Source: Heliocidaris tuberculata
Taxonomy: Eukaryota; Echinodermata; Echinoidea; Camarodonta; Echinometridae
DNA length: 64,000 nucleotides
Direction of reading: 5' to 3'
NCBI GenBank assembly: GCA_025618425.1
Contig: CM046835.1
Coordinates: forward strand, 17,938,995 to 18,002,994
The notes beneath the pieces are model-generated. The model searched no databases. It saw only the letters and a list, made by a program, of their open reading frames with translations, and was not told the DNA's origin. Below, piece by piece: positions 11,455 to 25,500 of the stretch; position 1 is the first letter of the stretch, and each line of letters opens with the position of its first letter. A program made the position numbers and the translations under genes.

Positions 11455-14400
11455 GAAGAAGAAGAAGAATTAGAAGGGAAGGAGAAGTAGAAGGAGGACG
11501 AGGAGAAGAACAAGAACAGGAGGAGGAAGGAGGAAGAAGGAGGAGAAGAAGGAGGAGGATAGATAGAGAGAGAGAGAGAGAGGGGGGGGAGGGATGTACC
11601 ATCAGGAATATATGAACATGAACTTTGACAATGGAAAGTACATGCAAATACCACAAAACAACAGAGAGATGTGGAAAGAGAGGAGGGGAAAGTTACTATG
11701 TAGAGAGAGAGAGAGAGAGAGGGAGAAGGTGAAGGGGACAATCATCAGTGGTGTATCCAGAATTTTTAAAAATATGGGTTGCCACACTTTAAACAGGAAT
11801 GCTTTAGTGAAAGAATTAGCCCCATATCCATGGCAAGCAAAACATTACTAAATAAAGAACGCGGGTAAATATAACAGCAAGAAAATCAAAATTTAAAATG
11901 GTGATATACCCTTAAAAAGCAAGTTGGTTGTAGACAGGGTCCCAATTAATAAAAAATAATTTCTAAGAACAATATTACAAAATCAAAACATACATCATTC
12001 GCATATCATTCATCTAAATATCACACATTTACACACGCACACACCAAGGATAGAGAGAGAATAAAGAAAAGACAATAAGATAATAAAGCAAGAGAGAAAG
12101 AAAGTTAGAATGAGAGTAAGGAGAGAGAGAGAAAGAGAGCAAGAAAGAGGGGGAAGGAAAGAGAGAAAGAGAAAGAGATTAAAAAATAGGGAAAGAAAGA
12201 GAAAGGGAAAGGAGACATGAAGGGGAGATGAATAGATAAGTTGGGAGAAAGTAAATATAGAGAGACAGAGAGATGGAAAGAGAGCAGGATATTTTCAAAA
12301 AAGAGAAGGATTGGAGTTAGGAGGAAAGAAACATATTATAATCTCCCATGAATGCATCAACATTAGCATATCATCAAAATATTTCTTTCTACAGATTTTT
12401 ATTTTTTTTTAAATACAAACATCCTATTGGAGTTGATTAAAAAAAGGAGGGGTGGTAGTGGTACCCTTCCTGCACTCTCACCCCCCCCCCCCCCCCCCAA
12501 CCATCCACAGAGAGAATAGTCTAGTTCTGGACGTTTGTAATTCCTCTGATTCAGAGTGAATCAGAGGACTTCGCGCCGTCTCCCTTCCACCTCCCTGGTT
12601 ATACGCTGGGTGCACGTACATGGGGTTTTACGGACAAAATAATTACAAACGTCCAGAACTAGACTACAGAGAGAAGGAATGTTGGTAGGGATGAACACAC
12701 ACACACACACCCCCCCCCCACACACACACACCCCCCCTCCACACACACACACACTTGCAGTAACCAGTGAGATGAAATAAAAGTAACTACTTTCAAGGAG
12801 GCCTTTAAATCAACTGAATTGCTATCAAATGTGGAAAGTGACCTTAATAAATTTTAACTCAATTTTCACATAAGGTGGCCTTTTCTGTAGGAATGTCTCC
12901 CCTAAGGTTAGACAAATTCATAAAAAATGAATGGCCATCCAGCTTGACCATTATGAATTAGAATGGGAGGTCTGATACTATGGACATCATATTTCCTCCC
13001 TTCCTCAAAATACACACAAATTAAAGCTTTACCAAATTCTATCAAAAATATTAATCTGTATAACATCATACAGAACCAAAATAAGTGGTTCATGTAAACG
13101 TACAATGTGTCACATGTATACCGTAAATAGAACAATTAATGTTTTTTTTAATCAGCTACTCCAGTATGAAAAAAGAAATTTGTATGTTAATGTTAAGTTA
13201 ATGTTAATGTTAATGTTAAGTTTGTTGGTCAAAATAAAGTAATAACTAAAGAAAAAGTTGCAATGTATTGTGATAAAGTAGCAGATGAAGAAAGTAAAGA
13301 AGACAACAAGGGAAGGTAAGGAAGGACATAGAAATAAGAGAACCACAATATAATTCAGAGATGGAATAATAAAGGAAAGAACTATCAGAAAAAAGGAGAT
13401 AATGGCAAGGAATTAGAATGAAAATAGAGAGATATATATTAACAAGTAAAAAAAAAAAAAAAAAAAAGAAGAAAGGGAAGAAGCAAGAAGCAAATCAGGA
13501 GTATAACAGAGAAAATGCAAAAACGTAAAAGGAAAATTAAGCAAGTGTAATATAAGAAGAACTAGAAGAGTCAACAAGAGGGTAAAGATGATGCTGAATA
13601 AAAGCGGAAAAGAGAAGGAATACACATAAAAAAGAGATTTTGATCCATTTTGTTAACAAGTGACCTTGAACTATAGCTATAACTCTGAATTGTAACTTTT
13701 AATTTATGTACCTCATTTTGAACAGGGAGCAGCATTGCTGAAATATGACCTGCATGAATTTCATGACAAACAAGATCCCTACAAATTGCCCTACTAGAAA
13801 AATAAACCTCAACCACGGATGCCTACTACATAAACAACAGAATATATGACATCATAAATCTCTGTCCATAACACAGAGAAGTATAATTGGGGATTAGACT
13901 CAACTGAAAAGTTGGTACAATTAAGTCTGTGTATTGTAATTTAGAAAAATTAGGCATAAGATGAATTGATTACAAGTATGTATTGTTCTGGATCTATTCT
14001 GTATGGGATGTGCACATTGACCATTCACTGATTAGAGTTTTCATTAAAAACAAGTCATGCTCACTTTAATTCCTGATTTGTGTGCCACTAACTTACAAGC
14101 AATATAAGACCTGTCAATTTGATTGATTTGTGTAATACTTGAGTGGAGGATTAACATTTTATGTTCTCTTCCTTCCTTCTTTGATTAATGTGCAAGTGCT
14201 TATGCATTCAGTAGCATTTGTCAACATACCTAAATCTCTTCATTTTCTTTTCAGAAATGATGCTATTACTGTAAATACAGCAAATAATGTAATATCTTTT
14301 TTTTAGAAAGAAGTGGTCAATACAGAACTCCACTGAAATAACAATATTTTGTTTTCTTTTTACGATATGAACACATAAAACATAGATAAATTCACATACA

Positions 14401-17400
14401 ATTAAGAATTGACATACATGACAACTCTTTTGATAAATAAAACCAAAGAGGCAACCTCCTTGATAAAACCAGGGAGGTGGAAGAGAGACTAGAATTTTGC
14501 AACATGTTGCTGGCTCTAATTTCCTTCCTGTCAAAGCTCTAATTTCCAAACTAAATTCCTTGAATAGCCCCCATTGGGATGAGTTAGAATCTAGGCTATT
14601 TGTCATCTTTACGACCAACAAACCAGCCATTTTATAATCCCTCCCTGTGAGAATGGCAGGCAATGACCCCTATACTGTCAATCAAAGGGACTTCCATTTA
14701 TTTAGTGCAATTTTCATGCAAAATTCTCGCCATCAATTTAGCCTTGATGCAGACAGGAAATCACATTGGGTGGGAATAATAGAAATCTAATTGGATTTAT
14801 TCTGGCATTTCAGCGAGGTTGTGTACTCAATATTCACTACAGTGCACTGGTAACAATTAGGAATATGTCAACTGTATTTATTGCGCAGTGGTCAAGATAT
14901 AATTTGTATCACTGTTTGTAGCATAATAGCTCCATGCTTATTGTAAAAGTCAAAAGTAATATTCGGCAGACTTAAACAAGCTTGATAATAATGGGTGTTT
15001 GGGGTGTATTAAAAGGAGAACGAGCTTGCCCTAATTCCAAAGTAGAATGAAATTACTGTTTTTCTTGCATGCATGGTGTATGGAATAGGGTAGTCTTCCA
15101 TTAAAAAGGTAACTGTATACCCACATGTTGTGTATCCTGACAGGTTGGTTATCCTGGTAAATCATTTTAAAAAGTCCTTCAAACAAGTCTGCATGCCATG
15201 TTTGAATAATCTTTTCAAAGGTATGACAGCACTATAAATGGAAAATATTCAAGATAGTAAGTGCTACCTGGCCCTGATGTATATCTATATTAAAATCCAA
15301 TGCCAAACTTGATGGGTTTCCTTTGTTAAGTGTCCAGATGGACCCCCCACCCCCTTTTCATCTTGCATCCATTTTCTAACCACCAAGATTTTTTTTAATC
15401 TATGTGTAGGTCTTTTCATATTCATTCACAGTCACCTTTTCTATGGCATCATCAACTGAAAGCAGTGTTATCAGTCGTTTTCTTTGCAGTGCATCAGTAA
15501 AATCTCTCTCAACTTTGGTCATACTGCTTGCCTGACGTATGATCCAGTGTTTGTCCTCGTTGGGACCGTAGTTCCAAGCTGGTGTTCTGGAAGACATCAA
15601 GAAGAAACAAAAATTATGAAGAAATGAATAAGTTGCAACAATAACAATAACAGGAGAATAATAAACAGGGAGATGGTGACTATAAAAATATTAAAATAGC
15701 AATATTTCAATAAAAATAACAACATTAATTAACACATTCTGTGCCATTGGAGACAGTTTTCTTTAGACTTCTTTATGGTATACAGTCATGTATCAACATA
15801 CATTATTTAGTATCTTTTAAACACTTATAAATCATTTTTACATGCATTTTTTTCTTTCGTCCTTCTTTTCCCCTTTTTATGATGAAAATGAAAATATTCT
15901 CTAGTTTTATTACTTTTTGTTTACAATTTGTGTTTATAACAATAATGAAAAACCAAATATCCACAGTCTGAGAGATAATATTCTTTTCCTTTTCCTTGAC
16001 TAAAGAAAAACCTGGTAACTAAGTCCCAGAATTAGAGAAAACAAATATTGCAGTACAGAATGTACTCATCATCGAAATCTACAAGGGGAATGTATGTTCT
16101 GATGACTGTTAAATATTTGAAAACTCATTACACACATGGTAATATGGACACCAGCAGTGTGTTTTGAGCAAATTAACTGATATATTTGAGGTGTCAATCA
16201 GATACCAATCAATGAAAAAGACTCCCATAATTGCTAAGGTAAATATTACATTACGGTTGATTTGTGGTGACTGTATTTTGTCAAATTTCTAATGCAAACA
16301 CTGAAAGCCAAGCAATGTCAATTGATTTTGTGTAATAGCGTTGAGCTTCCAGCTTGAGTATTATTCAGTATGAAAGGTGCTTCAATTTACACCTGTGTGA
16401 ATGTGCATCATTCCAAATTAGATGTAGCTTATAAGATTTGAATGAAATGTTTTGTAATATATTTTGACTTTTCTATCATAATTCATTCATTTGTAGTAGA
16501 GACAAATGTCTCGGAAGATCAATGAATAGATGATAGTTTCCTTCATTTCTTCTTTATCCCAGTTGGTTTGTACTCAAATCTCATTTCTGTAACTCTTTCT
16601 CTCTCCATATTTGTTCAAATTCACCCACTCTTTCTCTCTCTCTCCTCCCCCTCCCTCCACCTCCCTCCCTCCTCCTCTCTCCCTCTCTCTCTTTCTCTCT
16701 CTCTGAATCTTCGAATATTTCATCTGTGCGCACTCACAATCCCCTCATTACCCTCTCAATTTTTACCCTCTTACCTCTTTCTCTCTATCTTTCCTTTTCA
16801 ATTTCCCTATCTTTTTATTTCTCTATTATAACCTAAATGCACATAATTTATGAACAGTCAAGTGGATATGTAATATAATCCAGGCCCTGACAACTAATGG
16901 TTGTCATTGGAAACCATGTATACAAAACCAACCTATCTAACATAGCTTTCATATCAATATACAATGTTTGCATTCAGAGAGAATTCATCCACCCTGGGCA
17001 AATTCAACATTAATTTATGTATTCCCATGTGCATTATGTATTGAAATCAATTACAGATGACTGCCTGTGAAGACAGTTGTGCAGCATTATTGATTTGATC
17101 CAAATTTCATAGAAAGGAATTGGTCAAAAATAACCTCTTGTTGGAAAGAAGAGTTAGTAATTCACGAAAGTTTTTTACCACAATTACAGTATGTCATGAG
17201 TCCTTAAGAAATAGACAAGAATAGTGGGGGACGAAGAGAAATAAACTATGACAGAAAGAAAGAAGGGGGGGGGGGGTACAGAGAGAGAGAGAGAGCAAGA
17301 GAGAGAAAGAGAGAAACAGATATACAAAATAAACAGAACATAACAGACACAGAAATACAAAGAGATATACAAAAACAAGACAGGAAAACAGGTTGAGATA

Positions 17401-17646
17401 AGAAAAGAGTGGAGTATAAGAGAAACAGAATGAAAGAAAGCATAGACATTATGTAAGGTGTTATGTCGAGAAAGGGGTGAGAGAAAAATGAGTGAAAGAA
17501 AGAGTGATATAGACAGAAACCCCTTTAATATCATGGGATAGAGGAGGACTGAGTCCAGTCTGTGTGGACTCAATCCTCTATTCTGGGCAGTGAATATGAA
17601 AACAGTAAAAGACAGAGCAACAGATCAAAGAAGCGAGGGTGATAGC

Positions 17647-17680
<34 letters not shown>

Positions 17681-19459
17681 AATAGCAAGAGAGAGAGAAG
17701 GAGAGAGAGGGCAAGATGGATGGAAAGATATAGTGACAAGAGAGAGAGCATCAAAAAGAGGAATGACAAGCATGAAGGAATAACGGGAGAAATTGATTGT
17801 AAAGACACAAATATATTGAAAGAAAGATCAGAAGCACAGCCTGGATATAATAGAACAGAGAGAAAGAAAGATAGAAAAAGAAACGGAACCAATTCTGAAG
17901 ACAAAAAAATGAAAATGATCAGTGTGGGAGGAAGTGAGAAAGACCAATAAAAAAGTGCAATGATACAAGTGGAATCCAAATTCTAAGAGGAATTTTCTTG
18001 ATTTGGTTCATTTTGAGAGTACTTTGTCACCCAGCAGGATTCATTGCCATGGTAGCCAGTGAGGAATGCAGGTGGTTGACAAAGGTCAATTACAAGGGCA
18101 AAAGATTTTCAACAATCAGCATTTCATAATCACACAATTTTGAATGTTTGCTGGGAAAACAACAAATTATTGGTACCAAGAGCGTTACATTCTAGTTTTT
18201 ACATGCACATTAAATAGATAACCATTTCTTGCTCTCTTTTTCCTTTCCTCATATCATTTCTGTTACTAATTTTGATTTTTTTTTAGACAAAACCTATTTA
18301 GATCTTTACGGCTCATCTTGGCACCTATCCATACCCATTTTAAGTCTTTCTCTCCTCTTTATATAACATTTCCTTCTACATATCTACATAACTTCTTTAA
18401 ACCAGAGCCAACTTGAGATTACACCAAGGGGTGGATCCAGGATTTTGTAAAAGAAAAAAAAAGGGGCACAATATTCTAAACATTTTCTCACCACTAAAGT
18501 GTCATTTTTTATTTTATTTTTTTATTTTTTATTTATTTTTTTTGGGGGGGGGCACAATCTTGGAGTTGTATATTATAGGTATGCTAATCCTCAAAATGTT
18601 CTGTATTCATAATTTATTTCTCTTTTTCTTTCTCTCTCTCCCCCTCTGTAACTCTATCTTTCTTTCTCCACATCTCTCTTCCTTCCCTCTTCTTCCCCTC
18701 TCCCCACCCTCCCTTCCTCCTCTCCTGCCCTCTCTCTACTCCCTCTCACTCTCCCTCTCACTCTCCCTCTCCCTCTCACTCTCCCTCTCCCTCTCTCTCC
18801 CTCTCCCTCTCTCCCCCTCTTTCTCATGGTTATGTTCCACTGCAACTCAGAAGAACAAATGTTCTCATTCAAAGTATGTTTGTACATGAATTACAGCCCT
18901 AACTGGAACATAAGACCTTGAACAAATTTTGGAAATCCATTTTTGATTCACAAGGGGAATGGAAGAAAGCCAGCGATTTCTTGTCAAAATCAAGGCTAAG
19001 CCTTGAGTCAACTAAGAAAATGGGACATGATTCGGATCACAAACTCTGAATTTTTGAAATATGACTGACACAGAAAATTATGACAAAAGTTCTAGAATTA
19101 CATGTTTTTTAAACGGGTCTTGAAACTGGGTGTTATGTGTAAGAAGATTATTCACAAAACTTCCCTAGGTTCAAAGTTTGCCTTAAAGGTACAAATCAAC
19201 TTAGATGAGCAACAATGTTTTGTTAAAAGGCAAGATAACTTAAAGATAGACTTATAACTTATAGATAAACTTCATAGAGTAGTAGTTTCCAAACATATGC
19301 AATTTGTAGATGATGAGTATATCTGTCAATGTGTAATTACCCCCCCCCCCCCAATTTTTTTTTTAAAGTCTGGAAAACAAATGCGGCACATTTTCTTGTA
19401 CCACAATGAACAATAATCATGCTTAACATCATTTATAAATATATACATATATATATATA

Positions 19460-19521
<62 letters not shown>

Positions 19522-22500
19522 CTTTGTATGATTAGCAAGTGCCATTGAAAAAAGACCTTGGAATAAGGAGCAACTTACCCCTGACTGAAGCTCAGAAATA
19601 GCACTGAAAAAATAACAATTCTTGTAAAAAATAATCCGAATACAAGAGCTTTTGTAAGGATAAGGGATTTCTTCCTTCTTACACTAGCAAGTAAAAGTTA
19701 CTCTTCCTGTGAATAGACCCCAAAGAAGAGCTGTAATAAACAGAAAAAGTATTTTCTTACACTGGCAAAGACCCTGTATTGGGTTAGCAAAAAAAGAAGC
19801 TTAACAATTTTTTTCCATATTCACACTGAAAATGATTCACCAAAATAGAAGTATCAAAATGCCACCTTATAATTTAAATATAATACCATGGGATCTGTTC
19901 CAGCATTTTTTAGCACCCTTTCAAAGGTCATCTGCACTTTGCATGATGGCACTTCTGTCAACAAATAAAACACAACTGTTGGGAATCAACTTCAAACCTT
20001 CACCACAACACCTTCACAAAATCTAGCTAAATGTCAAAACCAGGCACAAAAATGACAGCAGCATAGTGCAGCACATACAGCTGGTTTAGATGATCTACCC
20101 TGTTTGATCTACCCTGTTTGATCATATATAAATAAAAATTGGTAAATATCGTATTTTTTCATACAATTTCTCTGCTGAAATACTAAAGAGAAAGCTTCAT
20201 GTACAACCCATTTTCAAAGTGGGTTCTGTAACATTTCCCACTTAAAACAAGGAGGTACTAGGCCTAGCACCTCCTTGCTTAAAAAGGATAGTTTTGTATA
20301 CATCTCTTAGTTTACTTGTATATTTAGCTACATGATGGTGTGTTTTTTTACAGCTATCAAAAATTGAACATAATTCTACTTAAAGAATTAAGTTGGCAGT
20401 CTTCAATTTATCATCAGTTTAGCTTCAGACCTTGTGAAAGCTACCAAAAACAGCAATGAAAATGAAATACAAATTTGTTGCCAACTGAAGTCACTGATTT
20501 CGGAGTTACTGAATTGCTCCAGCTACAATTTGTAGTTATTGTAATTAATGTTCTTCTTGCATATGTTGCCTGAATTTTCTATCCCTGGTGTGTTTTAAAT
20601 CTAAAATCAATGATACCACCCAAGTGGTGTTACAATGAAGTGTCATTGGCAAACTTTTTTTACATAGAAAGAAAAATAACAATGCATGTATTTTGTGGGT
20701 GTTCCATTGTTACTACACTGAGTAGGAAAAAATCAGGATATTGTCCCGTTTTTATGAGGAAAGTGAGAAAAGAACGCATCATTTCCATATCTAACAGATA
20801 CGGAAACCTTAATCACTGATACACAGTGAACATAGCTTGTTACAATTGAAGAATGAATCTGATTGCATGATGAAACTGTGAGGATGGTTTTTCTTTTTGA
20901 AACTCTTATTCCTCCATTCATGAGATTGTTTTTAATTCTAATCTGCCTTTCAACCTCTCTCCCAAGTACTTCTGACTCTCATTGTAAAGGCAAAGTCCAC
21001 CTTGATTACAAGTTTGTTTTAAAAGAAGCAGAAAATTAAAGAAAAAGATCAGTGAAGGTTTGAACAAAACAAGATAAGAAATAAGTTATGAATTTTAGAA
21101 GTTGTAATCAATCAAGCACAAATTGGTAACTCCGTGACGTATCTTGCGAGCTCCTCTCCCATTTGCCATGTACCCCAAAAATCATTAATTTTCATTTTCT
21201 CTTAAAAAATATACATGCACCTTAGATATAATCACTGCTCATATGTTTTTACACAAACCTGTATGACAAAAATGTATTCCTTCATCAAATACTAAGAAAA
21301 TGAAAATTTATGAGATTTTCTGTACTCAGCAAATGGGAGAGGAGCTCGCAAGCTACGTCACAGAGTTGCCAATTTTCGTTTGTTTGATTGATTCATAACT
21401 TTAAAAAATCATAACTTTTCTTATTTCTTATCGAATTTTGCTCAAACTTTCACCGATCTGTTTCTCTCATTTTTCATCATTTATTCAAATCAACTAAATG
21501 CTAGGGTGGTCTTTCCCTATAATATCATACCATACTTCTTCCTTGTCCTCTCTATTTCTCAGCCTTTCTATATCTGTTTCTTATATCTATCATTTAATTG
21601 GCTTCTCTGTCACTTTTCCTCCCCCTCTCAGTCTTTCTGTCTCTCATCTCCTACTCTCTCACTCTCTCTCTTTCTCCTTCTCCAGTTTACTCTCATCTCC
21701 TTTTCTATCCCCTCCTCTCTCCTCACCTCTATTTCTAGTTCTTTCAGTCTCAAGCTATCCGTCTCTCTGTAAGTCTACATGTCGCTCTATAGTCTTCATT
21801 TTTGCTTTGTCTGTTTCCCTGCATGCTTGTCTCTCTCTATCTCTGTCTTACTCTGTCGCAGTCTCTAACATATTTTTGTCAGTTTCTCTCTCTCTTGCTC
21901 TATTTCAGTCTCTCTTTCCATTTATCTCCTCTTCTCTCCTCCACTCTCTTCTAATGCCCTTATCTCCTCAATATCCACCTTGAATCCCATCCATTTGCTA
22001 GAGATAATATCATCTTTACATTGGCCAGTAGGAAATGTAAAATGACAGGGTTAATGTCACTATCGACCTAACCATGACCAACAAGAACAGAAACGGTCAA
22101 TGAGGTGGTCATTGAGGTCTGAATCAAATTGAGTGGACATCCTCTTGCCTTTGGACATGGATGTAAAAGCCCCTTAGTGGAGAGGAGAACAGCAATGGTG
22201 CAATGGGGAAGCAAGCTGTGCTATATTGCACCTAATTTTTCAAAAAAATCAAGAAAAGTGCCCCCCCCCCCTCGACAAATAAAGCAATCCCTCCAATTGA
22301 AAATAAAGTTCCATTCAATTTACAAAACATGGCACTTCAGTGACAAAAAGTCCCCTTTAATTTTAAGTGAACACATGCCACTTAAAAGGTTGCATCCAGC
22401 ATTTTGAAAGTGCTAAATTTACCATTTTTAAAACACTGTCAATCCCTGCCCTAACGTTGATTTTAACACTTATTTTAAAGTGTTTGGGAAGAGGCAGACA

Positions 22501-25500
22501 TTGCCATTATGCAATGAGTGCAAAGGACATGAAGAAGAGACTTCACGAACAGTATTATCCCTACCCATTCCTATGGTGCATCTCAGCTTTCTGATTCATC
22601 ATCCTCCTCAAAATTGCAAAGTTTTTTAATTGTCTGCTACACAAATGTTAATTGATACATTAACTTTGAACAAAAGCACTGGTAAGAAGCATTGAGTACC
22701 CTTAGGCTACAACGTCCCAGTTTAGAAATAGAAGTACTGTTTATTCAGTAACAGGTTCAGAGGATGTATCAAGGGTAAAGAAGTGTCCGTTTTGAGGTTG
22801 ACTCACTGACTGATCAGAGCTGCTATCATCTCAAGAAATCTAGGACATGTTACTATCGTAACTTAATCCTCTTAATTCAGCTTCACACGCTACATATAAG
22901 AAAACAATCACTTCACCCAGGACATTCACTAATGACTGATGTTCCACATGTCTGTGATTAATGTGCAGGGTGAGAATCTGAGACAGAGAGTTGAGATGAA
23001 GTCTATCAGATGATCTTCAGAGTTCTCTCTTTCATGACTCTCCCATTTAAGATTTTAAATGAAAAAAAAAAAATCAATTAGCAAAGACCATAAGATTTGA
23101 TTTTTTTCCAACTTTTTTTTCAACACAGTAACACAAGAAATGACAAGTGAATGAATAAATTTGGTATCAGATGATTAGTGAATTAAGAAACATCAAGACG
23201 CTTTTTTTGTTTTTTGAATGGTGGATATAATATGAAAGAATAATATAAGAGTTAGATGTTACAAGAAAGAGAGAAGTTCAGTGGTGTGACTGACCCCTTT
23301 AACATGAGTTCAATTCTCTTCATGATGAATGCAAAAGATATACAAAGACCCAATTTCCTAAATTAAATCGAACTGATAGACTGGTAAATAGCGATGTTTG
23401 TACTCACTCTCATCCTTTCTCTCACCACCCTAACAGACCTACAAAGACTTTGCTTTGCTAAGGAGTTAATCTGGGTAGAAATGAGCACAGTCTTTCTGGT
23501 TCCAAGTTGGCTATCCCCAGAATCTTAACCCATTTCCTACCGACGACGTATACTTGCCAGAGATGATGTTAGGTCTCCATTAATATATGTTTCCTTATTA
23601 AAACTAAGTTTTGTTGCAGAAGAATGACCTTTTTCTCGAGACATACAAAAAAGTCACGCATTATATCTTACCTTTATTTTTTTTAATGACATTACACTTG
23701 GCAAAGAGGTAGCTTCCAGGACTCCCTCTATAATAAGTTGTGACTGATCCAAGCTGGATCATCAGTACACACTTCAGATCAATAACAAAACTTTATGAGA
23801 CAGTAGTGTCATCAAGATTTGCACTTAACAGGTTTTCAATGAAATTTTCTAAAAAGAAATTAAAACTTGTTCAGCGACCAAGAGTTTGCACTTTTCAAAG
23901 TTTCATTTCATATGTGAATGTCAATTACCATAATTGGAAATTTCCCTCTAAAAATGATTTTTAATGACATGATGTCATCTAATTTATTTGAAACAGTTAT
24001 CGTTACAATTGTTCCTGATTGATTTATCAGTGAGGATCTGATACAACAATATGTAATAATGCAACTTTGAACAGGAAAGACACCATATATTTCACTTATT
24101 TTGGGATAGCAGTGACAAAGAAACTTTACTTCACACATTTGAGTAGCTTTGAAATATAGAAGCTAAATACAATAGGGAATCTCATGAACATATGAAATAA
24201 AGAAGTAAATTTACGAAATTCTACAATTTTCTGTATTCAAAAGGTTAAGAGATGAGCATCTGGAATGGTAACCTATCCCCCTTTCCGATCTTTCAATCTA
24301 CAGAATAAAGGATAACAGCCAATATTTTGATCCTGTCTCATCCCTCCTGTCACCAGTTAAGCAGATGTGAAGGGGATAGTTTACTACTGTAGTGGATTTA
24401 CCTCAAGAAATGAGTACAGTCTGCAAAGTATGTAGTACAACACTTGATAGGGGGGGGGGGGGGTCAATTTCTTTTTTCTGTTAGATGTGGGAAAGAAAGT
24501 GATTGGTAAGGCTGAAGAAAATAATTGACAAATATTTGAAACTATTTCAGCATAGAATGCAGCTGGGAAGCAGAAATGCAGTAGGGGTGGATATCTCAAT
24601 TTTTGTCCATCTTTATCATACATGTAGGGCTACCTAATTAAAACGGATGTCATCATAGATAAGCATTGTATTTGATTACTGGCATGAAGCCTACACTAAA
24701 ACCTAGAAAATATCTATGAATGGAAAGAACAGATTTGTAGCATATACAATGCAACTTGCAAGAAAATAATATTCCACTGCATTTATATAATTTCTTCATA
24801 TCTGATATATAAAAAAACACACACACACAAATCCCAATCAGTTATATTGGGAGGAGAGACCCGGGGGTTACAGTGATTCAGTTCGCTTTCCGCCTCCCAG
24901 GTGCAGGTGATGCCAAATAATTAATAATGATATTAATAATAACAAATGTTTACAAATTTTTAACAGTTTCCACATCATCAGATAATTCTTCAGATTTGAC
25001 ATAAAAAGAATCAATACAGACATGAATGTTAACATAACAAGAAATGCTAACACATTTCAGAAATTCAATTTATCTGAAAGATATTTGTGGCAAGTAACCA
25101 GGAATCAGATATTCAATGAATTCAGAAATACTTTAAAAGTTATTTCCAAAAATGCTCTATGAGAGCATACAGCCCCGAAATATTTCCTGCCATTATCCAC
25201 ATTTTCTCCACATTATAATCAAATACATGAATACTTCACCTCAATAATCCATCCATATCTGCCATCAAATAAACATCTCAACAAAGACTCATAATTTTCA
25301 TGATGGATCATACATAAATATTGACTTGTCTGTGACGTGCTGTTTACAATATCCCTCCAAAGAATGGTTTACAGTCTAAATCCTTTCACAGACTCTCGTA
25401 ATGTTTGCATCAAACAAAGAATGTTTGACCTATATTTGCACTTAAACTTAAATGAATACCAGTACTGAATACTACCCATGAAAACAACATGAAATATCAT

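Larger units (their letters stand above)
8831..15435 (-). other. SULF intron 5 (6.6 kb)
   Basis: Carries the AAT array (9.0-9.4 kb), the GAA array (11.15-11.46 kb), a 150-bp MITE with perfect inverted termini (12.5 kb) and CA/C and GA tracts. The stretch 9.4-11.1 kb has slightly longer open frames on both strands, but none resembles a known protein. The stretch 12.8-15.4 kb is AT-rich without identifiable content. Confidence 0.8.

Noticed and set aside
11060..11741. Long open frames of Glu, Lys, Leu or Ser homopolymers on both strands
   Set aside because: They are translations of the GAA/GGA array in different frames.
14208..14663. 151-codon minus-strand open frame in intron 5
   Set aside because: No family match, no conserved motif and no splice sites linking it to SULF exons; composition is typical of the intron.
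18413..18560. Complete hAT-like element starting near GGGGTGGATCCAGG
   Set aside because: A left-end-like sequence is visible, but no matching right end or 8-bp duplication was found; the same applies to CAGTGGTGTATCCAG at 11746.
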